Below, one piece after another: positions 48,001-56,864 of a DNA stretch of 64,000 nucleotides. The translations under genes and the position numbers were made by a program. How positions within the stretch are numbered: the first letter of the stretch is position 1; each line of letters starts with the position of its first letter. A model generated the notes under the pieces. The model saw only the letters and a list, made by a program, of their open reading frames with translations, ran no database searches and had not been told where the DNA came from. The DNA is from Owenia fusiformis (Eukaryota; Annelida; Polychaeta; Sabellida; Oweniidae): the NCBI GenBank assembly GCA_903813345.2, contig CAIIXF020000457.1:137513-201512 (forward strand). Reading direction: 5' to 3'.

Positions 48001-51000
48001 ACATGATTAAATTGTCCTTATCCTGATTGGGAGTTATTCCTGTGACAACTAGTGAACTTACCCTGCAGATGTGATCATTCCTGTTGCATTGTTGATCTTA
48101 AAGAGCCCCTGTGTATTGTTATCCAAGGCATATGTGATCCTGGCATTCAAGCCCTCATCTCTGTCACTTGCAGTCACCTAGAAATACAGTAAAAAGAATG
48201 AATTTAATTCAATCGTGGATCAATCATATTCAAAGGTTTATGAATATGTCACTTGGACTCTTATCTTGATATTTTTATCAAATAGTTCTGTCAAATACAA
48301 GGGGCTTTTGAAAGTTCGTTTCTTTTTGCTCTAATTTTTTTATTTTTACTCATCTATTTATGAAACTTTCAGCATATTTTCCATGTGCATATATCTTGAG
48401 CTTACATCAATATAAATAATGACACACCAGACATATATGACATGTATACCTTGTTTACATCTTACCTTTCATAAAATACAACAAACAACTCACCTGTATT
48501 ATTGAATGATTGACAGCTAAATCCTCTGGAATCTGCACAGAGTAATTAACATCCTCGAAATATGGATCATTATCATTCTCATCACGCACATTGATAACAA
48601 TATGTGAAACTGACATCATGGGAGGATCCCCATGGTCAGTGGCTGAGATGGTCAAATTGTACTTGGCTTTAGCTTCACGGTTCAGAGGCTGGCATGACAA
48701 CTGGCCTGATTGGTCGTTGATCTCAAACAGATCCTCAGGATCTCCAGCTGAAGTGCAGTTGAACAATGTTAATGAAAACAGTCCCTGGTAATATTATTAC
48801 TCAACTAAAATGTTAATAGACTGATGAGAGCTTTCTTCTGCCTATCCAAGAAGTGTTAAAATAGTTTGGATATTATTACATTGAAAAATGAGCACTTCAA
48901 TCTCTGAAGCCATATGAAGACTTCACTATGTTATGCTCATAGAATAACAAGCATATTCAACTCACCAATAATTGCATACACCACTTGTCCATTCACCCCA
49001 ATGTCAAGGTCACTGGCACGCACTGTATGAATGACGGAAAATTCCGCATTTTCTGGCACTTCCAGCTCGAGATATGGATCTTTGAAGACAGGAGCATTGT
49101 CATTCTTGTCTAGAATGTCTACCAGGATTGTGGTTGTGTCATACAGGGAGGGAAAGGCACCATCTCTAACATATGCTGTAAAATAGAGCAACATTCAACA
49201 GGAAGTGTAGATAAAATTGGAATAGAGCGAGACAAGAAAAATGAATGAATAAAAATATTTGATGACATTATGAACAATGTTTTGGGTAGCACAGAGCACA
49301 TATAATTTCTAGCTAAAATGTATCAATTGTAGATGGGAAGGAGGTGACAAAGTTGTGATCACTTACCTGTGACAACATAGCTGTCACTTGTAGATGGAAA
49401 GGAGGTGACAATGTTGTGATCACTTACCTGTGACAACATAGCTGTCACTTGTAGATGGGAAGGAGGTGACAATGTTGTGATCACTTACCTGTGACAACAT
49501 AGCTGTCACTTGTAGATGGAAAGGAGGTGACAATGTTGTGATCACTTACCTGTGACAACATAGCTGTCACTTGTAGATGGGAAGGAGGTGACAATGTTGT
49601 GATCACTTACCTGTGACAACATAGCTGTCACGTGTCTCACGGTCAAGAGCGCCATCTGCAGTTGTGATGACTCCCATCTGTGGGTCTATCTTGAACCTGT
49701 TTTCTGCTATTCCCATAGGGATGATGTAGGTCAGCTTTGCATTTTGGCCTGCAATACAACATGATTACAGAGGTCAATTTATGCAAAACACATTCCCCAT
49801 ATTATGTTCAAAAAGAAATTGCATCATCAATATTTTTTTAAATATTGGCCTTTGAATTCCCAAAATTTAAATACTGGGATTAATTATGTGAATTAATCGT
49901 GTACATATCATTTCTTCATAAGTCGAGCAGACCATGAATTCGTATCCCATAAATTCACTTACCGACATCTTTGTCTGTTGCATGAACTTTCACCAAAAAT
50001 GTATTTGGTGGCTTATTTTCTGATATGTTTGCTTTGTACACGGATTGTATATCAAAAATAGGTGGGTTGTCATTGGTGTCAATTACATAAATCATGAGAA
50101 TCTGAGAGTTGCACAATCTTGGATGGCCGTGGTCGCATGCTGTGATGTTCAGACGGAAGATCTCCTTGCCTTCTCTGTCAAGTAATTTACCAATGGTGAA
50201 CAGACCTGGAAGGATGCAATTTGAATAGTTTGAATTCTGAAATGTTTCCATACTTTTGGAAATACATGACCTGAGAAAATAACATTTGTATGAACTGGGT
50301 AATGCTAACATTACATGTGTATAAATGTATCTACTCAGCACTTTAAATCATGATTATGTTTAGCCAAGGGAAGAGTAGAGGAGACAAAATGTCACCAACT
50401 AACTTTTAACAGTGTAACATTTTGGAATGGACCAATGTAACAACTGATACAGATACAATGAACCCTTCTTGCTAGTGACATACTAATATAGTATTTCCAC
50501 TAACCTGTAGCAGACTCCAGACTGAAGTGACCTTCTTCATTCCCTGATGATACAACATAAGACACATGCCCATTCTCCAGAGAATCACGATCATTAGCTA
50601 TGACATACATCAAGGGGTAATCCAGCGGCTCATCTTCCATGACATCAATACGAGATCTTGACACAAACACTGGGGCATTATCATTGATGTCATCAATTTT
50701 TATAAGCGCTGTGACAGTTGTTTCTAACGCATCAAGCTCATTCTTTGGTTGATCAGCAGCTTTAACAATTATTGAGATCTCCTTAATGGCTTCATAATCG
50801 ATGGCATGCTTTGTATAAAGTTTCCCTGTCGTGGAGTCAATTCTGACGTAATCACTGGAGTTATCTGAGCCTCCTATGATTTCATAGCGTACTTGACTGT
50901 TAGCGCCACTGTCCATATCAATAGCTGAGAAACTATAGATGGCCTCACCTACTGGAACATTCTCATGAATACTCAACAAAACTGGATCTTCCTCAAACAA

Positions 51001-54000
51001 TGGTGCATGGTCATTCAAGTCAATAATAGTAATGTTCACATTTGTGACACTACTCTTAGGGTTGATGATACTGTTATCAACAGCTTTGATTTGCATTTTG
51101 TAATCTGAGCACATTTCATAGTCAACAGTCCTAGCAATATAGATGGCACCAGTGGTTAAGTTTACACCGAAGGTTCCAAATAAATTGCCACTCACCATGT
51201 AGTACGAAACACGACCATTTTCACCTGAGTCAGGGTCTGTTGCCTTAACTGTTCCAACTGTAGTAGCAGGTGGAGTATTTTCATTCACTTCAAGTGCAAC
51301 ATTAGCAGTTTCAAACACAGGAGCAGCTTCATTAATGTCAGCAATACCTACATTGACAGTTGCAAGAGTGTACTGTGACACCTTACCATTATCCTCTGCT
51401 CTAACAATAAGGGTATATTCATTCTTTTCTTCATGGTCCATCACTTCTTTAGTTGTTATCAATCCAGTCTTAGAGTGAATTGTGAACTTTCTAGCATCTT
51501 GATCAGAGCTGGAATCAAAGCTGTATGTCACTGTACCATTCTCACCTTTATCGAGGTCTGTGGCTACGACTTGTATGACAGTGATGCCTTTAGGCTGGTT
51601 CTCATCGATAGTGGCGAAGTATGGGCCTGTGTGGGTGAATACAGGGGCGTTATCATTGATGTCTTTCACAATGACACGTACATGAGTGGTTGAGCTCCTG
51701 GGTGCACTCCCACCATCTGATACTCCCACAGAGAACTCATAAACTTCCTGTTCCTCCCTGTTCAACATCTGCCGTGTACGGATAATACCAGATGCGCTGT
51801 AGACCCGAAAGAAATCATTCTGTGAGGTCAAAGAGTAGCGGAGGTCAGTCCCAATGTCTCGGTCTATTGCAGAAACTGCCCCCACAATGCTATCAGGCTC
51901 GATGTTCTCCTCCATGTGGAATACATACTCATCTTCAAGAAATTCAGGGTTGTTGTCATTAGCATCTAGCATGGAAACAGTAACCAAGGCAGTGGAGGAT
52001 TTCTGGGGTTGACCAGCATCTGTTGCCACGACAGTGAACAGGTACATGTCCTGAACCTCTCTATCTAAATCCTGACGATTATACAGGTAGCCATCATCAG
52101 AGAATATTCCGAACTGCTCAGATCCCTCCCCTTCTTGTATGCTATATGTAATCCTTCCATTGTTTCCAGAATCTTCATCAGATGCATTCAATCGGAAAAA
52201 CTTTGTATTAATTGGAATGGATTCTCCGAGTGGAATGAAGTAACTTGATTGGTTAAAAATAGGTGCGTGGTCATTGACATCTTGAATATTTACAATGACA
52301 GTCATATCAGAATTTTGCGAGACAGGGGTACCCAAATCATACGCATTCACAACCATTGTGTACTGCTTCCTCGTTTCATAATCCAAGCCTCTATTTAAGC
52401 CTATTTTCCCAGTCAGTTGATCAATTTTAAAGACTGATTCTGGATTCGTTTTAAGTTGGTATCTGACTTTGGCATTTACTCCGCTGTCCTTATCAGTAGC
52501 TTGTATGGTATAGATGGCAGCACTGGTACTGACATCCTCACGAACTTGGATCTCAATGTAGTTGACAGTGAACTCAGGTGCATTATCATTGGTGTCAGTT
52601 ATGCTGATGTTCACCTGTAGAAAGAACGGAGAAATAAAATATCAATAAGTCTATAAAGGAGTAAAAACCAACGTAATATATGGACCAAAAATTTAATTCT
52701 GTTCATTTGAGATCTTTGGCAATGGCCAGAATAAAATTTGAGTTTATATATTTGACATAAATCATAAAATCGTGGCCTTTGTTACGATTCTAAAATGATA
52801 AACAGACAAGAAATACAACTAGTGTATTTGCATTTATAAATTTTAGCGGTCATACATACACCAATATAGACCAGTTAATCAATTGTTCTAGCTATTTTGA
52901 CGTCACATATCATATTAGAATTATTGTGGAATTAAATGCTGAAGAGCTGCCTATATGTGTTGTATTCTTTTTACAAATGTCTTTGTGAGCTCTAGGTCAA
53001 TTTATGTCAAATTGCCAGAGACCTTAGAAAATTTACATTCCTAAATCAATTGTTAGTTATCAAGAATAACATATTGTCATGAGAACATTACAAAATTGTT
53101 TATTTCTGTAAAATTTCTAGTAATGGCCTCCAGTTTACTTGATTTTTTTATTTGAAATTTCACCCAGATCAGTTTCAGGATTTGACATTGTATTCAGGCG
53201 AGAACCTTTATTTTATGCTGGATGCAATTACCTGTGCATTCCCATAAGATGGAGGGTCACCACTCATTGCCTGAACATTTAGAAGTGCAAATTTGGTTGT
53301 GTCATGGTCCAGACCAGAGTTGACACTGATTACTCCAGTGGTCTGTCCCATAGAGAAGAAGCCATTGGGATCACCTGAGATAATGGAGTAACTGATGGAT
53401 GGATTTTCTGTAAAAGAATAGATGATTTCATTAATACCTAGTATCTATTGTTTGATTAACAAGCACAATACCTTTTAAATATAATTGAACTATTTTCACA
53501 TAATTGGTTGACCCAACAGAAGACTCCATAACAATATGGTTAATGGCATATTTATGATGAAGTTTTAACTACATGTACCTGGGTCTGATGTGCTTGCAAC
53601 AATTGTCCCCACAGAGGTCTCTCTGCTGGCATCTTCAGGAACTGAGAATCTATACAGAGCACTTTCAAAGGTAGGTGGCTGCTGATTTCTGCCAATCACG
53701 CTGATGCTGACATTTCCATTGATCAATGAGACTTCTCCACCACCATCAGTGGCACGCACATCAAGGTTTATGACTTGATCTTGATTGGACAATGTTTTCT
53801 TTAGTGATATCACACCTAAAACAAAAAATACATAATAAAAGTGTTAAAAATAATCTGTCAAAGACTATTTGAAATTTCCCAATTGTAAAATTATACGTAT
53901 TGACATGCCTTACCATTGTCTCAACATTCAGCATCAAAAACTTTGATCTAAGTATATATCAAATACAATATTTGGAGAACATACCTGTGCTTCTGTTAAT

Positions 54001-56864
54001 CCCAAAATGACCTGCCTCATTCCCCCTTATGATCTCATAGGTCACCTGACCAAAGCTTCCAGAATCAGCATCTGTTGCCCGGACAACCACAACCTCGCTA
54101 TGGAGTGGACTATTTTCCTTCAAATTAACTGTGTACACTCTGGGATAGAATTCTGGGTAATTGTCATTGACATCTATCAGCGTGACTTTAACCATGGCGG
54201 TAGTGTCAAGGCCATCTGGAAAGACAATTGTTAACTAGATTACAAGAATACACATCAACAAGATTCCTACACAAGTGTAGCAAGAATTTCAAAAATGAAT
54301 ATAAAATATCAACAAATAGGAATCCATGACTCATAAGTAAGTAGGCCCCATGTAATCAATCATGAAACACCAGACCTGAACCTACATTGAGGCAATACAT
54401 ATGTTGTCTTATAAGTTTTCTAAAACAGAGAGGGGTTGATACGCATGTATATACACATGCACACCTTATGTATTGAAGCATATGCATCTTAGAAAAAATA
54501 GAACAGGCTGAAGTATTTAGATGTATCTCTATCAGACCTGTTACTGATACTAGAATTCATGCTGTTTGAAAAAACATTTAGAGTAAAAGTATGCCACATG
54601 CCCCCTGGTCTTCATGATCCATTAGCTCTTCCAGGTTTATATTCCTAGCTAGAAATACAGACAACACAGAAATACAGACATCCTTCTTTGCTTTAACTCT
54701 TTCTCTAGTCATGCTTTTCAATGCTACCTCTGGAATTACCAACTGTATATCATCATTTTCAGGCATTCTCAGTACAGCTAGAGTATCAACTTCATATATT
54801 TGCTATATTTCATGCATATTCTTCTCTTTTCACTATTTTGACCACAAATATTGTTCATCCAAATATTAAGACATCACAAGAATTGATTTGTAAACATGGC
54901 CAAGAAATTGATGATGTGGTTTATCTTGGTGTAGCTTTAAACCAACAACACACTGAGTTGATTAGTGATTTATTATGATTAAATTTGAATTCTCTTTAAA
55001 TAGTATAAAAACATTCCTTTTAGCAAATATAGACAATGAGATTTTTGAACTGATCCATTCATCTTATATCACAATTTACCTGAGTCTAAAAAGAAAGAAA
55101 CAAAGTATAACTGAGACTTGTAATTCAAATATTTTGTCATTTTGTCCTCTAACTGGCCAGATTTCAAGAGTAAATCTCTTGTTACATCAATTCAATGCAG
55201 ACATTTTGATTTTTCATTAAGTTATTTGTTTGATTTGTATGTTTTTGTTGGTTTATATGTTTCCTCTCAGTGAAGTTTCAGTTCCTATGACAACAACTGA
55301 TCATTGACTCCAGCTTGAAGATATTATGCTACAGTGACACATTATAGGAGTCATCATAAAGTCATCATTGAGACATGGTAACATAAAGTCATCATTGAGA
55401 CATGGTAACATAAAGTCATCATTGAGACATGGTAACATAAAGTCATCGTTGAGACATGGTAACATTATATTATGTTGATTTTGCATCTAATATTTCCAAT
55501 AGTCCTCCTCTGTGCCCTTATAGCATTGAGGATGGGTGAGAGGTAAAATGAGTGACCAAAGAATTGACATAAAATAAGCCAGGATTAGTCCTGCTTCAAG
55601 CCCTTGGGACTCCCTTCTCATCTACAGGTGAAGTATATAGAGGTAAGGCTATGGGTCCAGAGACTCGATGCAAGCCTATCCTAGGTTGACTAATCTGTGT
55701 TTGTGAAACTAACACTTACATATAATTTAATATGAACACAGAAGTGATAACATACAGACTACATAGGTGTAATAATGGTCAAGAGTGAGTGAAAAATAGG
55801 AAATGAATATTACCTACAGATTGATATTTAACCAAATTTGTGAATTGTGGAAAAGATGATGAAAGGGAGATCAGAAAATATTAATAAAGAAGTATAAACA
55901 TATTAAGTATGAAGTTGTGCTTTGAACAAAAAGTAATGAAAAGTTACCTTCAGATCCATTAAAATAGCCTGATGTAAAAAGCAACAAAAACTATTTTTAC
56001 CAGACAAATAATAACAAGATGTTGGCAAATAACATTGGGGAACATCCCCCACAGGTGTATGATTAAGGCACATGCTTAAAAGCTCATTATGGCCATGTCT
56101 TTTTTATCCTCTGTATGTCTTTTAAAACCATACAAGTGTCATCTACTTTAGTAATCCTTTTTGAATAAGCTTGTTACCCTTCATGCAGCTTGCTTTAATC
56201 ATAATTTGAATATTTATTTCAGTTTTCTCCATTTAAAAGCAAGATCACTAGCATATTTTATTTGCAAGTAGGGTTGAAGTTAACTCATGTTTTCACTCCC
56301 TGCAGTCAGGCATAAACATTGGAAACATATGTGCTTTAAGTAATTAGGAATAATGAGCTTCAATTGCTAAAACTGAAAGTCATCACAGTGCTCCTCTTGG
56401 AGCAAAATTCACAGTTTTCACAATTCCGACCAAAGTTGGCCAAAGTATGCCTAATTTTTAAGAATTTTCTCAGTTTCAAATATGTAGGTGCAAGCCTATT
56501 TTCAATTCTCACATGGGTGCAAGTTATTTTCAAATCCCACATGGGTGCAAGCCTATTTTCAAATCACAAGTGGGTGCAGCTTCAAAGCATCCACATATTT
56601 TCTGACAAAATATTGAGGTTTTCTGTTTTTAAACAATTGTATAATAATTATGTTTAATTAGCCAAAATGTAACTCACCTTGATCTTTGGCTGTGACAGGA
56701 AATTCATAGATCTTCCTTGTCTCATAGTCCAGTGGTGCAACAATACATATCCTGCCATCTATCTCCCCAATGGTGAACTCTGCTGGGTTCTCAAAGCCAA
56801 GATTTGCTGCGATGGAGTATGTCACCTTGGCGTTGACGCCACAATCTGGGTCAGTGGCAGACAC
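39753..56864 (-). CDS. ds: Dachsous-type giant protocadherin, 3' part (21 exons, 5' end outside window)
   Basis: Joining 21 exons with GT/AG borders gives 8253 nt in one frame: 2750 residues and a stop. About 22 cadherin repeats are present, recognised by DxNDNxP-type linkers (DVNDNYPEF, DTNDNAPEF, DINDNAPVF), AxDxDxGxN and LDYE/LDRE motifs. Known dachsous proteins have 27, so roughly five plus the signal peptide are missing upstream. A single membrane span (40965-41039) and a 403-residue tail follow. The tail has SSGRGSASDQEDEEIR and NWDYLLDWGPQYHPLAHVF followed by AEIARLKDE, which closely match DCHS1/DCHS2. In flies and vertebrates dachsous binds Fat cadherins on neighbouring cells in planar polarity and Hippo signalling. 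Fat was considered and rejected because the extracellular part lacks EGF and laminin-G domains before the membrane. Confidence 0.95.
42287..42611 (-). CDS. ds: dachsous exon t
   Basis: Acceptor TTACTTCCAG, donor TTCAG/GTATGT. Nearly one whole cadherin repeat: SEDALRGQTVENVLAIDQDD to linker DINDNQPTF. Phase 2 in, phase 0 out. Confidence 0.94.
42721..42892 (-). CDS. ds: dachsous exon s
   Basis: Acceptor CAATTTTTTAG, donor TACAG/GTAAGA. Has VTARDHGTPSLSEVVAIKV and linker DINNHSPEF. Phase 1 in, phase 2 out. Confidence 0.92.
43127..43358 (-). CDS. ds: dachsous exon r
   Basis: Acceptor TTGCCTTTCAG, donor TACAG/GTATGG. Linker DINDSPPEF; ATDRDSGENARITYSML. Phase 0 in, phase 1 out. Confidence 0.92.
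43570..43760 (-). CDS. ds: dachsous exon q
   Basis: Acceptor TTAATTGTAG, donor TTGAG/GTGAGA. Reads GTELGTIIKTVTANDVD and LDYEIRQNYNLMIE. Phase 1 in, phase 0 out. Confidence 0.9.
43977..44107 (-). CDS. ds: dachsous exon p
   Basis: Acceptor TTGTATTCAG, donor AGAAG/GTAAGT. Reads LEIEARDNGNPSMSSTCT with linker DINDNPPYF. Phase 2 in, phase 1 out. Confidence 0.92.
44313..45758 (+). mobile_element. Pearl-like (Helentron-associated-type) element inside a dachsous intron
   Basis: About seven tandem cores of 137-160 bp, each with ACTTTTCGAGTTATAGTAAA, AAAATGGTGGCCATTTTTCA and CATACCAAATATGAACAAAA. They are followed by an ACGGACAGACAGACGGACGG tetranucleotide tract (45655-45720) and a 3' end ATCCCTCCGAACTTCGTTCA with hairpin GAACTTCGTTC. 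Sub-terminal inverted repeats: AATCCCATCGAAC at 44313-44325 versus GTTCAATGGGATA at 45746-45758. Tandem core plus ACGG/ACAG microsatellite is the published layout of bivalve pearl elements. It lies opposite to the gene and encodes nothing. Confidence 0.82.
45909..46072 (-). CDS. ds: dachsous exon o
   Basis: Acceptor TTTCCAATAG, donor TACAG/GTAACA. Reads VSASDLDSGINSDVTYTIVS and LDREVVDSYR. Phase 0 in, phase 2 out. The next intron holds the pearl-like element. Confidence 0.9.
46359..46570 (-). CDS. ds: dachsous exon n
   Basis: Acceptor TTGCACTTGCAG, donor CACAG/GTAAGA. Has LDYEIHQTLRLIIAATAN and linker DVNDHAPRF. Phase 1 in, phase 0 out. Confidence 0.92.
46741..46953 (-). CDS. ds: dachsous exon m
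   Basis: Acceptor TCTATATTCAG, donor TACAG/GTAAAA. The linker is degenerate (VEITVGNTPDLGTIRF) with no DxND motif. Then FENVPRNTPVAHVTADFVGS. Phase 1 both sides. Confidence 0.9.
47207..47411 (-). CDS. ds: dachsous exon l
   Basis: Acceptor TTTGAATTCCAG, donor CAAAG/GTAATA. Contains EADDKDIGENSTVRYMF and RLDIVAADQGQIQLSSK. Phase 0 in, phase 1 out. Confidence 0.92.
47595..47793 (-). CDS. ds: dachsous exon k
   Basis: Acceptor CTTTATTTCAG, donor TCAAG/GTAATG. Reads GEFDREKIAHYSFEALAIDG, linker DVNDHKPVF. Phase 2 in, phase 0 out. Confidence 0.92.
48062..48177 (-). CDS. ds: dachsous exon j
   Basis: Acceptor TATTTCTAG, donor CAGG/GTAAGT. Reads VTASDRDEGLNARITYALDN and NATGMITSA. Too short to show as a long open frame, but its motifs and phases (0 in, 2 out) fit. 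Confidence 0.9.
48178..48493 (-). other. ds: dachsous intron between exons i and j
   Basis: 316 bp, AT-rich, with nothing I can name. Confidence 0.7.
48494..48747 (-). CDS. ds: dachsous exon i
   Basis: The acceptor is ACTGCACTTCAG just before CTGGAGATCC. An upstream ATTACCAG would break the frame and was not used. Joined in phase 1 it reads VVYAIIAGDPEDLFEINDQS. Linker DENDNDPYF. Donor ACAG/GTGAGT, phase 0 out. Confidence 0.88.
48966..49175 (-). CDS. ds: dachsous exon h
   Basis: Acceptor CTATTTTACAG, donor TATTG/GTGAGT. Contains linker DKNDNAPVF, VPENAEFSVIHTV and ASDLDIGVNGQVVY. Phase 1 both sides. Confidence 0.92.
49331..49630. repeat. 61-bp tandem repeat (5 donors) duplicating an exon end and its 5' splice site
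   Basis: ACTTACCTGTGACAACATAG occurs at 49361, 49422, 49483, 49544 and 49605, exactly 61 bp apart. On the minus strand each copy is the end of exon g plus GTAAGTGATCAC. Copies alternate GATGGGAAGG and GATGGAAAGG, a 122-bp higher-order period. The intron runs 49176-49610, so only the highest copy is the regular exon border. Confidence 0.95.
49611..49748 (-). CDS. ds: dachsous exon g (its 3' border is tandemly duplicated in the intron)
   Basis: Acceptor TGTATTGCAG, donor CACAG/GTAAGT. Reads QNAKLTYIIPMG to LDRETRDSYVVT. The last 20 or so exonic bases plus the donor recur four more times downstream. Phase 1 both sides. Confidence 0.92.
49963..50205 (-). CDS. ds: dachsous exon f
   Basis: Acceptor CATCCTTCCAG, donor GTCG/GTAAGT. 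Has LDREGKEIFRLNITACDHG, linker DTNDNPPIF and HATDKDVG. Phase 1 both sides. Confidence 0.93.
50505..52614 (-). CDS. ds: dachsous exon e (2.1 kb, about seven cadherin repeats uninterrupted)
   Basis: Acceptor TTCTACAG, donor CTACAG/GTTAGT. Encodes about 703 residues with linkers DTNDNAPEF, DVNDHAPIF, DANDNNPEF, DINDNAPVF, DINEAAPVF, DLNDHAPLF and DINDNAPVF. The lack of introns here contrasts with the one-or-two-exons-per-repeat pattern downstream. Phase 0 in, phase 1 out. Confidence 0.96.
52615..53231 (-). other. ds: dachsous intron between exons d and e
   Basis: 617 bp, AT-rich. No repeat, extra exon or RNA recognised. Confidence 0.7.
53232..53407 (-). CDS. ds: dachsous exon d
   Basis: Acceptor TTCTTTTACAG, donor CACAG/GTAATT. 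Reads NPSISYSIISGDPNGFFSMG to SGDPPSYGNAQ. Phase 1 in, phase 0 out. Confidence 0.88.
53579..53815 (-). CDS. ds: dachsous exon c
   Basis: Acceptor TTGTTTTAG, donor CCCAG/GTACAT. The linker is atypical, GRNQQPPTFE in place of DxNDNxPxF, so this junction may bind calcium poorly. Phase 1 in and out. Confidence 0.9.
53985..54215 (-). CDS. ds: dachsous exon b
   Basis: Acceptor CTTTCCAG, donor CACAG/GTATGT. Contains linker DVNDNYPEF and ATDADSGSFGQVTYEI. Phase 1 in, phase 1 out. Confidence 0.92.
55357..55465. repeat. 27-bp tandem repeat, 4 copies
   Basis: ATAAAGTCATCATTGAGACA plus TGGTAAC repeats four times; the fourth copy has CGTTGAG. As the unit is 27 bp, all frames stay open through it, which explains a spurious repetitive reading frame on the minus strand. 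Confidence 0.93.
56488..56580. repeat. Short tandem repeat, about 3 copies of 31-34 bp
   Basis: GTGCAAGCCTATTTTCAA and CACATGGGTGCAAG recur three times with small changes. Confidence 0.8.
56678..56864 (-). CDS. ds: dachsous exon a (most 5' in window)
   Basis: Acceptor ATGCTGCAG, donor CAAG/GTGAGT. Starts in phase 0 with VSATDPDCGVNAKV, a calcium-site motif of a cadherin repeat, and contains LDYETRKIYEF. Ends phase 1. The preceding exon is not in the window. Confidence 0.9.

Larger units (their letters stand above)
54216..56677 (-). other. ds: dachsous intron between exons a and b
   Basis: 2.46 kb. Contains two small tandem repeats, at 55357-55465 and 56488-56580. On the plus strand, 54721-54978 and 54975-55220 are two consecutive open frames of about 80 codons in different frames. 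I recognise no motif in either and do not call them genes. Confidence 0.55.

Noticed and set aside
48747-48764. Alternative acceptor ATTACCAG upstream of exon i
   Set aside because: Using it shifts the frame relative to exon h and meets a stop within 17 codons; CACTTCAG restores the cadherin sequence.
54721-55220. Two consecutive plus-strand frames of about 80 codons in a dachsous intron
   Set aside because: Different frames, no recognisable motif, no splice support; noted in the intron entry but not called a gene.
55301-55486. Minus-strand frame with four MLPCLNDDF repeats
   Set aside because: Produced by a 27-bp tandem repeat, which keeps any frame open; no other coding evidence.
39753-56864. 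Assignment of the cadherin gene to Fat or to Celsr/flamingo
   Set aside because: Many cadherin repeats are followed directly by one membrane span, with no EGF, laminin-G or seven-helix region, and the tail motifs match dachsous.
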